A DNA stretch of 64,000 bases from positions 165,093 through 229,092 of the forward strand of contig NW_005179008.1 of assembly GCF_000350225.1 (NCBI RefSeq), in the 5' to 3' direction. Of the stretch, positions 21,371 through 30,241 are shown in pieces. How positions within the stretch are numbered: the stretch's first letter is position 1; every line of letters begins with the position of its first letter. This stretch comes from Chondrus crispus (taxonomy: Eukaryota > Rhodophyta > Florideophyceae > Gigartinales > Gigartinaceae). The notes beneath the pieces are model-generated. The model ran no database searches and had not been told where the DNA came from. It saw nothing but the letters and a program-made list of their open reading frames with translations. Made by a program: the position numbers and the translations under genes.

Positions 21371-22000
21371 CTACATGTCTAGAACGGTATCGCCGAAGTG
21401 GATAGACACAGGTTCGCCAAATATGTTTGTGAACTCTTCTGATAACTTCTCAGATAAAGAGTGGCCATCACGAGTACTGGTCCAATGCTTGTTTGTCGGA
21501 TTCCATGCATATCTCCAAGGACCAGATACTGGTGAGCTCATCCAAATCTGGCGGTTTGGCGTCTGTGTGTTGAGCACATATGTGCCCGCTGACCCAAATA
21601 AAATTGTGAGTACTCCCTGACCAAACTCGACGTCGAAACCTTCAAGGCCGCTCTCCGTTCTGTTGCCAATATCGGAGGCGACATCGGATATATATTCCAG
21701 ACATGCTTCTGCCAAATTGGTAAATTCATGGGCAGGCCACTCTTCCCCCATGGTCGCGTCTCGCGCATCGACTTGCGACGAAAAGGATCGCGTATGATCT
21801 GGATATGATACGTGGGCTAGTCGTTGTCGGGCATGAGATTGCATTCCTCGAGATGTTAGGAATAGGCACTCCAGGGGTTTGGCAGAGTACTTCGGGGCAA
21901 AGAAAGACTGAGGTAAGGATGATCGATAGACAGTCCGGGAAATTTCAACTGCCCTGCTCTGAAGAGCTTTTGTAACTCGCTGAATGATCCTGACCTGCAT
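21371..22000 (-). CDS. FXN: frataxin, mitochondrial iron-sulfur assembly protein, 209 aa
   Basis: Frataxin stimulates Fe-S cluster assembly on the ISCU/NFS1 complex in the mitochondrial matrix. The N-terminal 80 residues are Arg/Ser-rich and almost free of acids (MQVRIIQRVTKALQSR...), a typical matrix presequence. The frataxin fold starts near residue 88 with an acidic first helix (FTNLAEACLEYISDVASDI), continues through FDVEFGQGVLTILFG, then the diagnostic YVLNTQTPNRQIWMSSPVSG with the conserved Asn, Gln and Trp, and ends with a Leu-containing helix (LSEKLSEEFTNIFG). ATG at 22000. It is convergent with the TBC gene, with 40 bp between the stops. Confidence 0.93.
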   Translation of the reverse strand: MQVRIIQRVTKALQSRAVEISRTVYRSSLPQSFFAPKYSAKPLECLFLTSRGMQSHARQRLAHVSYPDHTRSFSSQVDARDATMGEEWPAHEFTNLAEACLEYISDVASDIGNRTESGLEGFDVEFGQGVLTILFGSAGTYVLNTQTPNRQIWMSSPVSGPWRYAWNPTNKHWTSTRDGHSLSEKLSEEFTNIFGEPVSIHFGDTVLDM

Positions 22001-22567
22001 ATTGAAGGTCGATTTAGCTGCTTGTGTCTAAATACTCTCATCCGTCCATGAATATGGGTCGGTAGTGAATGTTCTTCCGATGATTAGCGGGTTGACAGAG
22101 TGCGGCTCCACTGGAAGTTCGACGAGGCGCCACGGTAGATCTGTTTACGCGTGTCTGCGCACAGCTGGGGTCTACCCTTGGTACACTCTACTGTACCGAA
22201 ATTTGTGAAGAGTAGCAGTGACGTTGCGCTGGGCGTTGCGCTGTTATGTTGCACGAGCGGATCCTCTCCAAGGAACTGGCGGTACCCAAGGGTACAGATC
22301 CAAGCCATTTGCGGTCTGCTTGGCGATACAGTGCGTGTACTGTAAATCTATTGAGAATTAGAGCAATAGAGGTACCCAATAAAAATTAAGCACTTGGCCA
22401 GAAAGTTTTGACTTGAGAAGCGAATACTGTCACTGCGTAAAGCCCTGAAGGGTACAGTATCTTAGAGATGCAAACCTCATATGATCAGACCTCATAATGC
22501 TGTACCCAAGGGTACAGCATGGGACGACACGTGCCATCTTGTGTAGGCTTCTCTGCCAGCACTCAAG
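22001..22567. other. intergenic region rich in GTACCC palindromes
   Basis: Between frataxin and the antiporter. It holds a perfect dyad with 11-bp arms (22497-22520, ATGCTGTACCC-AA-GGGTACAGCAT) and partial copies of the CCAAGGGTACAG word near 22168 (inverted), 22285 and 22449. No gene is seen. Confidence 0.6.
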
Positions 22568-23938
22568 TCAACCCGCAGGCTGTTCATGAGTGGAGTCACA
22601 TGACTCATGCTTTTGATTCTCCTGATCCGTATCTTCGTCCGCAGCAGCATTACTGCTGGATGCTGCGTGCTGGAACAACTCATCGTTGCCGCTGACGTCA
22701 CCACCGCTACTCTGGCTATCGCCACCACGCACTTCTTGCCATCTTCTTCTCCACTTGAAGACCGGCCCAACGACGAGTGGAGATAGGAGCGTCGGAATTA
22801 CCACACCCCACGTCGTAGCCGCGTATATCCTATCACTCAACAACCCAGCAGCCCTCGCCTGCGACGCGATCAAGAATCCAAATTCTCCCCTTCCAAGCAT
22901 GGCTACTCCAATAGCCATCCCATCTACAACATTCGGTAGCAGACCTAGACCACAAAGCAGCTTTCCAAACACCGCGACAACCGCCAATAAAGCACCGATT
23001 CCAATAGAACTTTTTGAAAACAAGTCCCTGAGCGGAATAACAAAACCAATAGTCCCTGCGAAAAACAAAAGTGACAACCATTCAATGAACCCTTCTACGT
23101 GTTGTTTCCATGGGTCTTTCCCGATGTTTGGCGAAACTTCACCAAACGCAACGCCGCTGAGATACCCAGCCAGTAGGAAACTTGTGTTAGCCACAGTCGC
23201 CAAATATGTCGCTCCCACAGCTACAGACATTAACATCCACAGCCCAGCGATCGGGAACAATCGCTCAGGGATCAGTAAAATTCTGAAGCCAGCTTGGACC
23301 GTGTGCGGTAATAGCAAGGCTACTGCGATTGAGCAAACAACGAAAATAATCGAAAACACCACCGGCCGAATCAAACTCCAAACTGTCGCATCTTCTCTGG
23401 CCACCGCCAGCACCTGTGCCAACAACACTAGGCTGATGACATCGTCAAAAACAGCCGCCACGGAGACTAATTGCCCAATAGGTGTCTCTAGCTCACGCAC
23501 TTCGGCAAGAAGCCTCGCCGTAACCCCCAAAGAGGTTGGTGCAATGGCAGCACCAACGGCAAAGGCAGTCTTGAGACTTCTCGACGTCTCGAACGTTCCC
23601 TCGACTAAATCGGTGGCGCAAATGACTAAACAGCATCCTGCAATTGGAAACAGAACGCCAAGGACTGCCACAATAATTGCTCGAAAGGCAGACGCACGTA
23701 AATCTTCCAGGTTCGTGCCAAGTCCAGCTTCAATGACACTCAATTGGATTCCCAAAAGCCCCGACAGTACTACCCCATCTGGAATCGGTACGATATTCGC
23801 AAGAGGTGGCCCCAGCAAAGCACCTGTGGTAATAAAGGCCACGACTGGAGACACCTTCACACACTCGGCAAGCTTACCAACTGCGTACGATGTGCCCATA
23901 AAAACAGCGAGCCGGACTAGATCTTCCTCATTCGTCAT
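22568..23938 (-). CDS. CPA2-type cation/proton antiporter, 456 aa
   Basis: Start ATG at 23938 (MTNEEDL); the frame can extend upstream only through a GTG. A membrane protein of the Na+/H+ exchanger domain family (PF00999), with about 11-12 hydrophobic spans over residues 10-405. It contains the paired acidic residues of electrogenic CPA2 members in an unwound helix (SVAAVFDDVISLVLL), plus GAAIAPTSLGVTARLL and, late in the protein, AMLGRGEFGFLIAS as in KefB/NapA relatives. The C-terminal 55 residues are polar, Ser/Asp/Glu-rich and likely cytosolic; there is no RCK/TrkA-N domain. It may exchange Na+ or K+ for protons. The membrane cannot be told; plastid or endomembrane placement is possible. 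Confidence 0.85.
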   Translation of the reverse strand: MTNEEDLVRLAVFMGTSYAVGKLAECVKVSPVVAFITTGALLGPPLANIVPIPDGVVLSGLLGIQLSVIEAGLGTNLEDLRASAFRAIIVAVLGVLFPIAGCCLVICATDLVEGTFETSRSLKTAFAVGAAIAPTSLGVTARLLAEVRELETPIGQLVSVAAVFDDVISLVLLAQVLAVAREDATVWSLIRPVVFSIIFVVCSIAVALLLPHTVQAGFRILLIPERLFPIAGLWMLMSVAVGATYLATVANTSFLLAGYLSGVAFGEVSPNIGKDPWKQHVEGFIEWLSLLFFAGTIGFVIPLRDLFSKSSIGIGALLAVVAVFGKLLCGLGLLPNVVDGMAIGVAMLGRGEFGFLIASQARAAGLLSDRIYAATTWGVVIPTLLSPLVVGPVFKWRRRWQEVRGGDSQSSGGDVSGNDELFQHAASSSNAAADEDTDQENQKHESCDSTHEQPAG

Positions 23939-24957
23939 ACGGTATTGGATGGTATGAAAACAGCTGCGTCTCTCGCTGAAGTAAGCGCAACTGAAATTCT
24001 TCCTCTGCAGATGCACAGAACAGATAAATCGCACGAAGGTTGACGGGTTCTGATTTCGAATATCTCGAGATTCCCCCCGTGAACGCCGACCAAGAGCTGA
24101 TGAGATTTTGTAGTGTAGGGAGATGTCAGAACTTGCCTCGCAGACTCCAGACTTGACGCGTAATCACGGGTCCTGGACGCCAGGGATAGGAAAAGGTGAT
24201 GAGGCAAAATGGTGATCCGCACATGGCATGCATGTTTCTTTCATTCTTTCTTCCGAAAACAGGCTAAATATTCCGTTGGCAGGCGAGGTATGTCGCATAA
24301 GATTGAGCTCAGGGCAGAGTGGGGCAGCAGGCACTGAAAGACTGTCATCACAGTATCCGCACACTGAGCACTAGTTTTCAAACTGGTCCAAAAGACCCGA
24401 CAAACATGTCAACTGTAATCTTGCTGGTGCAAAGTGGGCAGTGGGCATGTCATGCTTGCACTAGCAAGGTCCTTTTCAGTTGTCCGACCTACGGACTGTG
24501 TTTACTTTTGGGACTCATTTCAGGCTTTTAATCTGGGTCCTCATGCATACAGATAGGGATAGAGCAGAGGCGCAGACGCGCGAAAGATATGCAATCCGTC
24601 AACGAAGACCCAATCATTCCACCTGCGCAAATCCCCGTGAGCGCAACATCGGCCAATTGCGCGGGTCATCCCATACAAAATAAACCCCCGAAATATGCGT
24701 CGCACTCGCAAAAAGTCGCTACAGCTTCTTCACTGTATTGTTGCAATACAGCCGTGAAACACATGCAGTATAGCAGTCCTGGTCAACGATCCTACTGCAC
24801 AAGATCTGCCTGTTCATGTGGACAAGTTGGTAGAGGCTACGAGCGCTTTTGATCCGACACCCTGGCAACTGCAAAGGCCGCAGAGTTGCTATGTGAAACA
24901 CGTGTCGCAGCACGGCAACCTCCAATAACCAAGGGAAGAATAGAAGCACGTCGTTCT
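23939..24957. other. intergenic region between divergent genes
   Basis: About 1 kb between the divergent antiporter and metallophosphoesterase genes. The small ORFs here (for example 24319-24531 and 24589-24852) show no conserved features. No repeat of note was found. Confidence 0.5.
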
Positions 24958-25677
24958 ATGTGGCAGCGCAAGACTCTACAAAAGGCCGTCATCCTACTCG
25001 GCTTTTTTCTTGTGACATTGTTTTCGCTCTCTGCTCCACTCAAGCGCACCAAGATGACCACCTCCGATTCTCTTCGGCTTGTGATTGTTTCAGACACCCA
25101 TCGGTCTTTCAGTCACCCAATCCCAGATGGTGATGTGTGGATTCACGCAGGCGATTCCGAACTCACGGCGAGCGAGATGGATTCGTGGGCGGCTTCCTTG
25201 CCTCACAGTCACAAACTCGTTGTTTGCGGGAACATGGATAGTCGATTGGAGAGAGAGAAACACAAGTTACAAAATGTAACATATCTCCAAGACTCCCACG
25301 TGGTTCTATCAGGCATAAAAGTATACGGGTCGCCATGGACTCCAAAGTTTGTCGGTGTCTTTCAAATAGAGAGCGGCCAAGTCGCACATGAAGTATGGGA
25401 GAGGGTCCCCCCGGATGTCGACGTGTTAATCACACACGGGCCACCAAAAGGTGTCTTGGATCGCACAAGCCGGGGTTTCACGGTCGGCGATGAGCATCTC
25501 CGACGTGTGGTGGAGCAAATAAAACCGCGGTTACACTGCTTTGGCCATGTGCACGAAAGCTATGGCACAATGCAGACTGACGATACGATATTCTGTAACG
25601 CTGCTGTTTTCAACGGGAAACCCCCGATCGTTGTGGACGTCCCTTTCAACAAAAACCTTGCTGCCTCTGTGCTGTAG
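24958..25677 (+). CDS. MPPED-type metallophosphoesterase with altered GNH motif, 239 aa
   Basis: ATG at 24958. Residues 9-25 form one hydrophobic segment (AVILLGFFLVTLFSLSA), a signal anchor or signal peptide. The calcineurin-like phosphoesterase core is close to animal MPPED1/MPPED2: SDTH (Asp46, His48), HAGD (Asp66), VYGSPWTP, THGPP (His160), GHVHESYGTM (His197, His199) and the closing PPIVVDVPF. One family motif is broken: GNH(E/D) is GNMD at 91-94, so the His that normally binds metal and protonates the leaving group is Met93. MPPED2 has a different natural loss (Gly in GHxH). Activity may therefore be reduced or changed. The substrate is unknown, possibly cyclic nucleotides as in MPPED enzymes. 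Confidence 0.82.
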   Translation: MWQRKTLQKAVILLGFFLVTLFSLSAPLKRTKMTTSDSLRLVIVSDTHRSFSHPIPDGDVWIHAGDSELTASEMDSWAASLPHSHKLVVCGNMDSRLEREKHKLQNVTYLQDSHVVLSGIKVYGSPWTPKFVGVFQIESGQVAHEVWERVPPDVDVLITHGPPKGVLDRTSRGFTVGDEHLRRVVEQIKPRLHCFGHVHESYGTMQTDDTIFCNAAVFNGKPPIVVDVPFNKNLAASVL

Positions 25678-25786
25678 ATTGAGGTGTGACTTCTGCGTCG
25701 TTGTCGCGTCTCGTCTTCATACGCCAGTTTTCGAGGTCACAGATGAAATACAAGAAAGGCAGGTATCTACCTGATTGTCTTTCATA

Positions 25787-27123
25787 TCAGAGAAGCGTTT
25801 CTGTTCTTTCCAGAGATAAGGAAGCTAGTCTTTTGGGCATCGGGTTTGCAGCTGTCTTCAGCTTTCGCCTTTTCATAGACCTTCCACATGACTTAGCGTC
25901 AGATTTGGCGGCGAAAAACGATTTGATGTCTTTTGTTTTGACGGCTTTCTGTGCTGAGCTCGTTTCATCGGCTTCATCTTCATCACATTCCCTGTGATAA
26001 GCAAACGAAAGACAAAGAGATGGAGAAAAATGGTCAAATGTTAGTGCATGAAGTAAAACAGGAGCGGGAAAATGACCCATAGAACGAATTTGACGAACCA
26101 TGCAACTGCGACAGACTTTTTTAACATGAGCAAGCGAGCCGTCCCCCATGAAAACCTCACCAGTGATGGAAATCCAAAAATGAAATCGCAGTTGCTTGCC
26201 ATCCATGCCTTCGTTGTCGGATCACTGGGATAGCCACTTCCTGTGGGTCCCAAGAGCGCCACAGACAGGTTTGGGTCCGTAGCTGCAAAATGGGCACTCC
26301 TTTCCTGTTCTGGAAATATCCACTCGCGAATGTGGTGATCTCTAGTGGTTTTGGCAACGATACTGGCTGCCCCAACTATACGATATGTAGAGTCAGCTTT
26401 TTTGGCAACAACAACTTTTTCCAATGCTGGAAATCGATCTTTAAACTTTGCAGCATACCGACTCGGGTCACCAACAGTATCAACAAACACTTCTGTGACG
26501 TTTACTCCTTGAGCTAGAATGTTTTCAACAAGTTGAAGAGCCGTATCGTGGGAAATAAGATTCAGATTGTACTTTGCCCTGCGCAGCATTTTTTCGCTGA
26601 GCTCTTGAGCCGAGAGCACGGTAGTGACGGAAGATAAAAATGGTGCGGAATCAATTTTTTTGCGTAGTTTGTCTCGTTGCTCTTCTGTAAGTTGTTTCGA
26701 ATCATCGGCCCCCAGGGCGTTCAGCTCTGGGACCTTGCTCTTTGCGCAATATGCAGCTGTGTAAATCATTGGACCCAATACAGGCCCTCGTCCAGCTTCA
26801 TCAATTCCCACAATACAAGGCTCCCTGTGCCATCCAACATCTTGGTTGTCAACGGGTTCTGACATTGTCCGTGCTATGGGTTGCCTGGACGGATGACTTG
26901 CCGTTGAAAAGGCGTAAAGCTCACTGCATCTAATTGTCGATGCCCCGAAGTGTGCCTGAGGTAGGGATATGCAAGATTCGAGGTGGATGTAGAAGTTGCG
27001 GAGCGCAAGGGAGGCAAAATGCTGCCCACTAGGGGCATGCCCACTTTGGGATCGCGCATGAGTTTTCCCGCCAAAACGTTTGTTTGACCTCACAACCGCG
27101 GCACACAAATTTGTCCTCATCAT
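25787..27123 (-). CDS. RNASEH2A: ribonuclease H2 subunit A, one intron
   Basis: The catalytic subunit of RNase H2 cuts RNA in RNA-DNA hybrids and removes single ribonucleotides from DNA. Exon 1 is 26099-27123 and exon 2 is 25787-25991 (minus). The 107-bp intron (GTTCGT...CACAG) splits a Trp codon and joins ...SVAVAW to ECDEDEADE, as in the animal protein. Catalytic residues: GIDEAGRGPVLGP (Asp108, Glu109), VFVDTVG, KKADSTYRIVGAASIVAK, and the late GFPSLVRFSWGTARLL. Exon 2 encodes an acidic stretch and KTKDIKSFF, which resembles a PCNA-binding (PIP) box. Two starts are possible: ATG 27123, giving an 86-residue Arg/Ser/His-rich presequence-like extension, or ATG 26865 (MSEPVDNQ), giving the normal-sized enzyme. 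Confidence 0.9.
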
Positions 27124-28069
27124 GGAGTTGTCTCATACACACTGTAAAGAGTACAGTAGATCTCAACCTCAATTAATTAATAAAATTACAAGAGCTAGTT
27201 CCTGAGCAGAGCAAAGTGTTTGCTACGCTGGACAAAGAAGATACTAAAAAACACAACACAATAGCCCTTTTTAATTAAGGATTTTCCCCTTATGAGACAA
27301 GCCCTCAAATCCATGGCTTCTGTAGATTTGAAATAACGGTAAAATGCTATTATGTGTACACGTGGCCAGGGAGACGCAAAGTTGGGAATTCTTTGCGATG
27401 CACCCATCGCGAGTCCTAGACGTTTCCGCGGAAAGAAAAAGGAAACAAAAAGAAAGGCTTCTATTGCAATTCCTGAAAATATTGAATACATTACGGTATT
27501 GGGGTGTGACTGTACAGTATAAACCTTTCAGGCGGGTTGGCGCCAAGACTTCGGTTCAACTGATGACCTGAACAGTATCTAAGGGTACACCTCTGCGAAC
27601 AGCCGTGCAAACAGCACCACCCCGTTCCCCTCACAAAGAGAAGTGAGAAAAAAAGAAACAGAAAAGAAAAGTTTATTACAGAAAAAAAATCAGCACCACC
27701 CCGTTCCCCTCACACCCCGTTCCCCTCATAAGGAGAAGCGAACACGTGTACTTTACAGAAAAAAAGTGAACACGTGTAATAACGAGTCCCCTTTTTTTGC
27801 TTACACCTAGACTAACGTCTAGGAACTAACGTCTAGGAACACGTGTACTTTACTACTTTACAGAAGAAAAGTTCAGCACCACCCCGTTCCCCTCATAAGG
27901 AGAAGTGAACACGTGTGCTTTACAGAAAAAAAGTGAACACGTGTAATAACGAGTCCCCTTTTTTCTTGCTTACACCTAGACTAACGTCTAGGAACATGAG
28001 CAAACCTCACACCACGATCTCTAGCTTTCCCAACATCATGGCAGACAAAAAAACTTCCTCCTTCCCGTT
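27124..28069. other. intergenic region with tandem duplication
   Basis: The left part is AT-rich without a convincing ORF. The right part (27612-27994) is a local tandem duplication listed separately. CACGTGTA words occur repeatedly. Confidence 0.5.
27612..27994. repeat. imperfect tandem repeat, three starts
   Basis: A unit that begins CAGCACCACCCCGTTCCCCT starts at 27612, 27691 and 27874. The second and third copies share a long stretch (CGAACACGTGTACTTTACAG region, then ACGAGTCCCC and a T-run, then ACACCTAGACTAACGTCTAG), with a period of 183 bp. The first copy is truncated. A nested duplication of AACGTCTAGGAAC lies near 27813-27840. Non-coding. Confidence 0.8.
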
Positions 28070-29024
28070 TTGCTCCTGAAGCAAATGAGCCAAACCAGTG
28101 TTCAGACAGAAACCCTGATTTGTCAAGGGGTTGCTCTGTCAGGATTTCGTCGAGGGGTGGAGGACGATTGTGAGGATGAGTCTGAAGAGGAGGAGGGACC
28201 GTACGGAGCGGTGTGCGAGGAGGTGCTCGGCGTGGACGGCCTGCTCGCGACGCTGGCGTCTGTGCCGGCCGCAGCACCTGTGCCGGCCGCCGCAGCTGTG
28301 CCGGCCGTCGCGCTGGGGTGCCTGTGCGGTGTGGCGACGGAGGCGAGCGCGCGGATCGGGGAGACGTTGGACCGGATGGGGCTGCTGGAGCGGCGCGACG
28401 GCGGCTTCCGGCTGGGCGCACAAGTCCGGTCCGCGGCGGCCACGGCCGCACAGCGGTGCGGGGGGCTTCCTGCCGGCGGCGCACGCGCGCGTGATGGACG
28501 GGTACCACGCGCGGCTTGGGGCGGGCGCGGGGCGCAGCGAGAAGCGGGCGTGGTGGGCGGCGCCGGCGCCGGCGCCGGACGCGGAGTGCGCGGACGGGAG
28601 CAACCGCGGGCGCGAGCTGGCGCGGCACCTAGCGCTAGCCGGGCGGACGCGCGAGTTGTTCGCGGTGGTGTGCGAATACCGGTGGCTGGAGACGCGGGTG
28701 GGACGAAGCGTGGATGGGCGGTCCGTGCGCGGGTACGTGGGTTATGTGCGGCGGTTTCTGGCGGCCGCGCCAAGGTTCTCCAAGGCCGGGAACCAGGGGG
28801 GCGAGAGCGTCGAGGAGATGCGTGAGGGCATGGAGAGGGTGGCCGCCGCGGCGGAAAGGGCGACGGCGGTCGTCGCAAAAAGGCCGGCGGAGCTCGCGTG
28901 GCAGAAGTTCGGTAGGTTGGAGAGGTGGAGGGAGAGGGAAGTTGTGGTGAAGAGGTTTTTGGGCGGCGTGGAGCGGAAGGCGGAGCGGCTGAGGCGGGAG
29001 GAGAAGGGGGGGCTGGACGTGTGA
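28070..29024 (+). pseudogene. GC-rich fragment resembling NB-ARC winged-helix and helical region, frameshifted
   Basis: This block is much richer in G and C than its surroundings. In one frame (to about 28440) it reads like the winged-helix end of an NB-ARC ATPase: ALGCLCGVATEASARIG, then LDRMGLLERRDGGFRL. After about 28450 the sense moves to another frame (28473-29024): PAAHARVMDGYHARLG, RELARHLALAGRTRELFAVV, then EYRWLETRVG, the pattern that usually follows NB-ARC in APAF1-like proteins. The last part is a charged helical tail. No P-loop ATPase lies upstream and no WD40 or TPR repeats follow, so it is at best a fragment. The frame change may be a mutation or a missed intron. The family call comes from pattern similarity only. 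Confidence 0.35.
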
Positions 29025-29290
29025 GGGGGAAGTTGGGAACAATGTCTGGGAAGGGTGCTGACGGAAGGTGATGGAAAATAAGCTAAGCTTTTAGTCAGAG
29101 CTTGATGGAGCCCAGTCTTATTTGTTCCACTGTTTCGAAACAAGCTGGAATTCTAACATTTTTGTCGGGGTAATTAAGCAGCACTCAGGCTCACTTCTTG
29201 TCTTATTTCAAAAATAAGCATGATTTTCCCTTACTTAAAAAGGGATAATAGCGAGCTTTTGCACGCGCAAAATCGATAAAAATCGATATC

Positions 29291-29499
29291 AGGGCCATTC
29301 CATTCATCGTGATTGGCAATCACGCAATCACGCAATCACGTCAGTAAATAGTGCCTGCTCCCTTGTGGTTGGTTGTTTATATTACGTTTCCTAAAAAATG
29401 GCCATGCTCATTAAAGAAATAAACAATCGACTTAAAATTAATCTTGTGCTCCAACTTCCTGTGATGCTCCTTGCAATTCTAAAAGATTTAAACCCCATT
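29291..29499. mobile_element. left half of a TIR element interrupted by LTR element 1
   Basis: Positions 29291-29340 (AGGGCCATTCCATTCATCGT, then CGCAATCA-type 8-bp units) are an imperfect inverted copy of 42937-42994. The two flank LTR element 1, which points to an older, roughly 0.55-kb non-autonomous DNA transposon into which the retrotransposon jumped. The subterminal part is built of CGTGATTG/CGTGATCG 8-mers. Confidence 0.6.
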
Positions 29500-30162
29500 T
29501 GTGGCATAACGGCGGTTCGCGATTAGATTTAGATCAGATCAATACGAACCACACGCGCGCACACGTGTACCCCCACGTGTACGGAGGACGCGGGACCACA
29601 CGCGTACACGTGTAGGAGGCGCGTACCACCGCGCGCACAGTACGCGTCCCACACGTGTGCTGTCAGCCCCGACGGCTGACAGCATTACAGCGCGGGACGA
29701 CCCGCGCTACAGTAAGTTACTACAGCATACCGGTACTGTAGTATTATGATAGACGCATTGTATACATTAAATACGAGCGCGACCGGCGGCGGGGTAGGTG
29801 GACAAGCACGGACTTGTCCACGACCTACCGCCTAGGTTCGTCTTCCAGCTTAACTAACGAGCGCGATCCGCCTTCGCGCGCGCTAACCGGGACAAAGCGG
29901 GTAGGGGACAGCCGCGTACGCGAGCGAGCCTCGATCCGCCTCCGCCCGTCAGCGCTGGTACGTTACCCAGCGCTGCTCCGGGGCGTCGAGGCGTAGATCG
30001 GCCCGCGCGTACGCTCGTCCCCGACCGTCCCGCTCTACCACGCTACCAGGGCCCGCTTCCCTGTCCCGTTAGCTGTGTGTTCTCCCTGTCTTCTCACCCC
30101 TCGTACGGGGTCTACGTCGAGCTAAGTATACACCCCTCTCCGTTGGGGGGTGTTATACTACA
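29500..30162 (+). repeat. 5' LTR of element 1
   Basis: Begins TGTGGCATAACGG and ends GTTATACTACA. Four dyads stand in a row: 29658-29684 (arms TGCTGTCAGCC), 29689-29708 (arms AGCGCGGG), 29718-29743 (arms TACTACAG) and 29793-29829 (arms GGTAGG and TGGACAAG). ACACGTGTAC words are clustered at 29568-29620. A TATA-like ATTAAATACGAG lies near 29767-29778. Confidence 0.95.
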
Positions 30163-30163
30163 G

Positions 30164-30180
30164 TGGTCTCCCGACCTGGA
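30164..30180 (+). promoter_or_regulatory. probable primer-binding site
   Basis: One base after the 5' LTR the sequence TGGTCTCCCGACCTGGA begins with TGG, as expected for pairing with the CCA end of a tRNA primer. I could not name the tRNA from memory. Confidence 0.4.
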
Positions 30181-30241
30181 AGGCCCCGGAGTACGTTCTC
30201 CGAGAAGACCTCTTAGGCCCTCCGCGTCCGAACGCGTTGAG

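Noticed and set aside
22686-23957. 423-codon plus-strand ORF
   Set aside because: Antisense shadow of the antiporter gene, which has clear membrane spans and family motifs.
28123-28878. 251-codon minus-strand ORF in the GC-rich island
   Set aside because: Arg/Pro/Ser/Ala-rich shadow typical of GC-rich DNA; the plus strand has the protein-like segments.
29814-29996. 60-codon ORF repeated at 42302-42484
   Set aside because: Lies inside both LTRs, so its repetition is due to LTR identity; no sign of coding.
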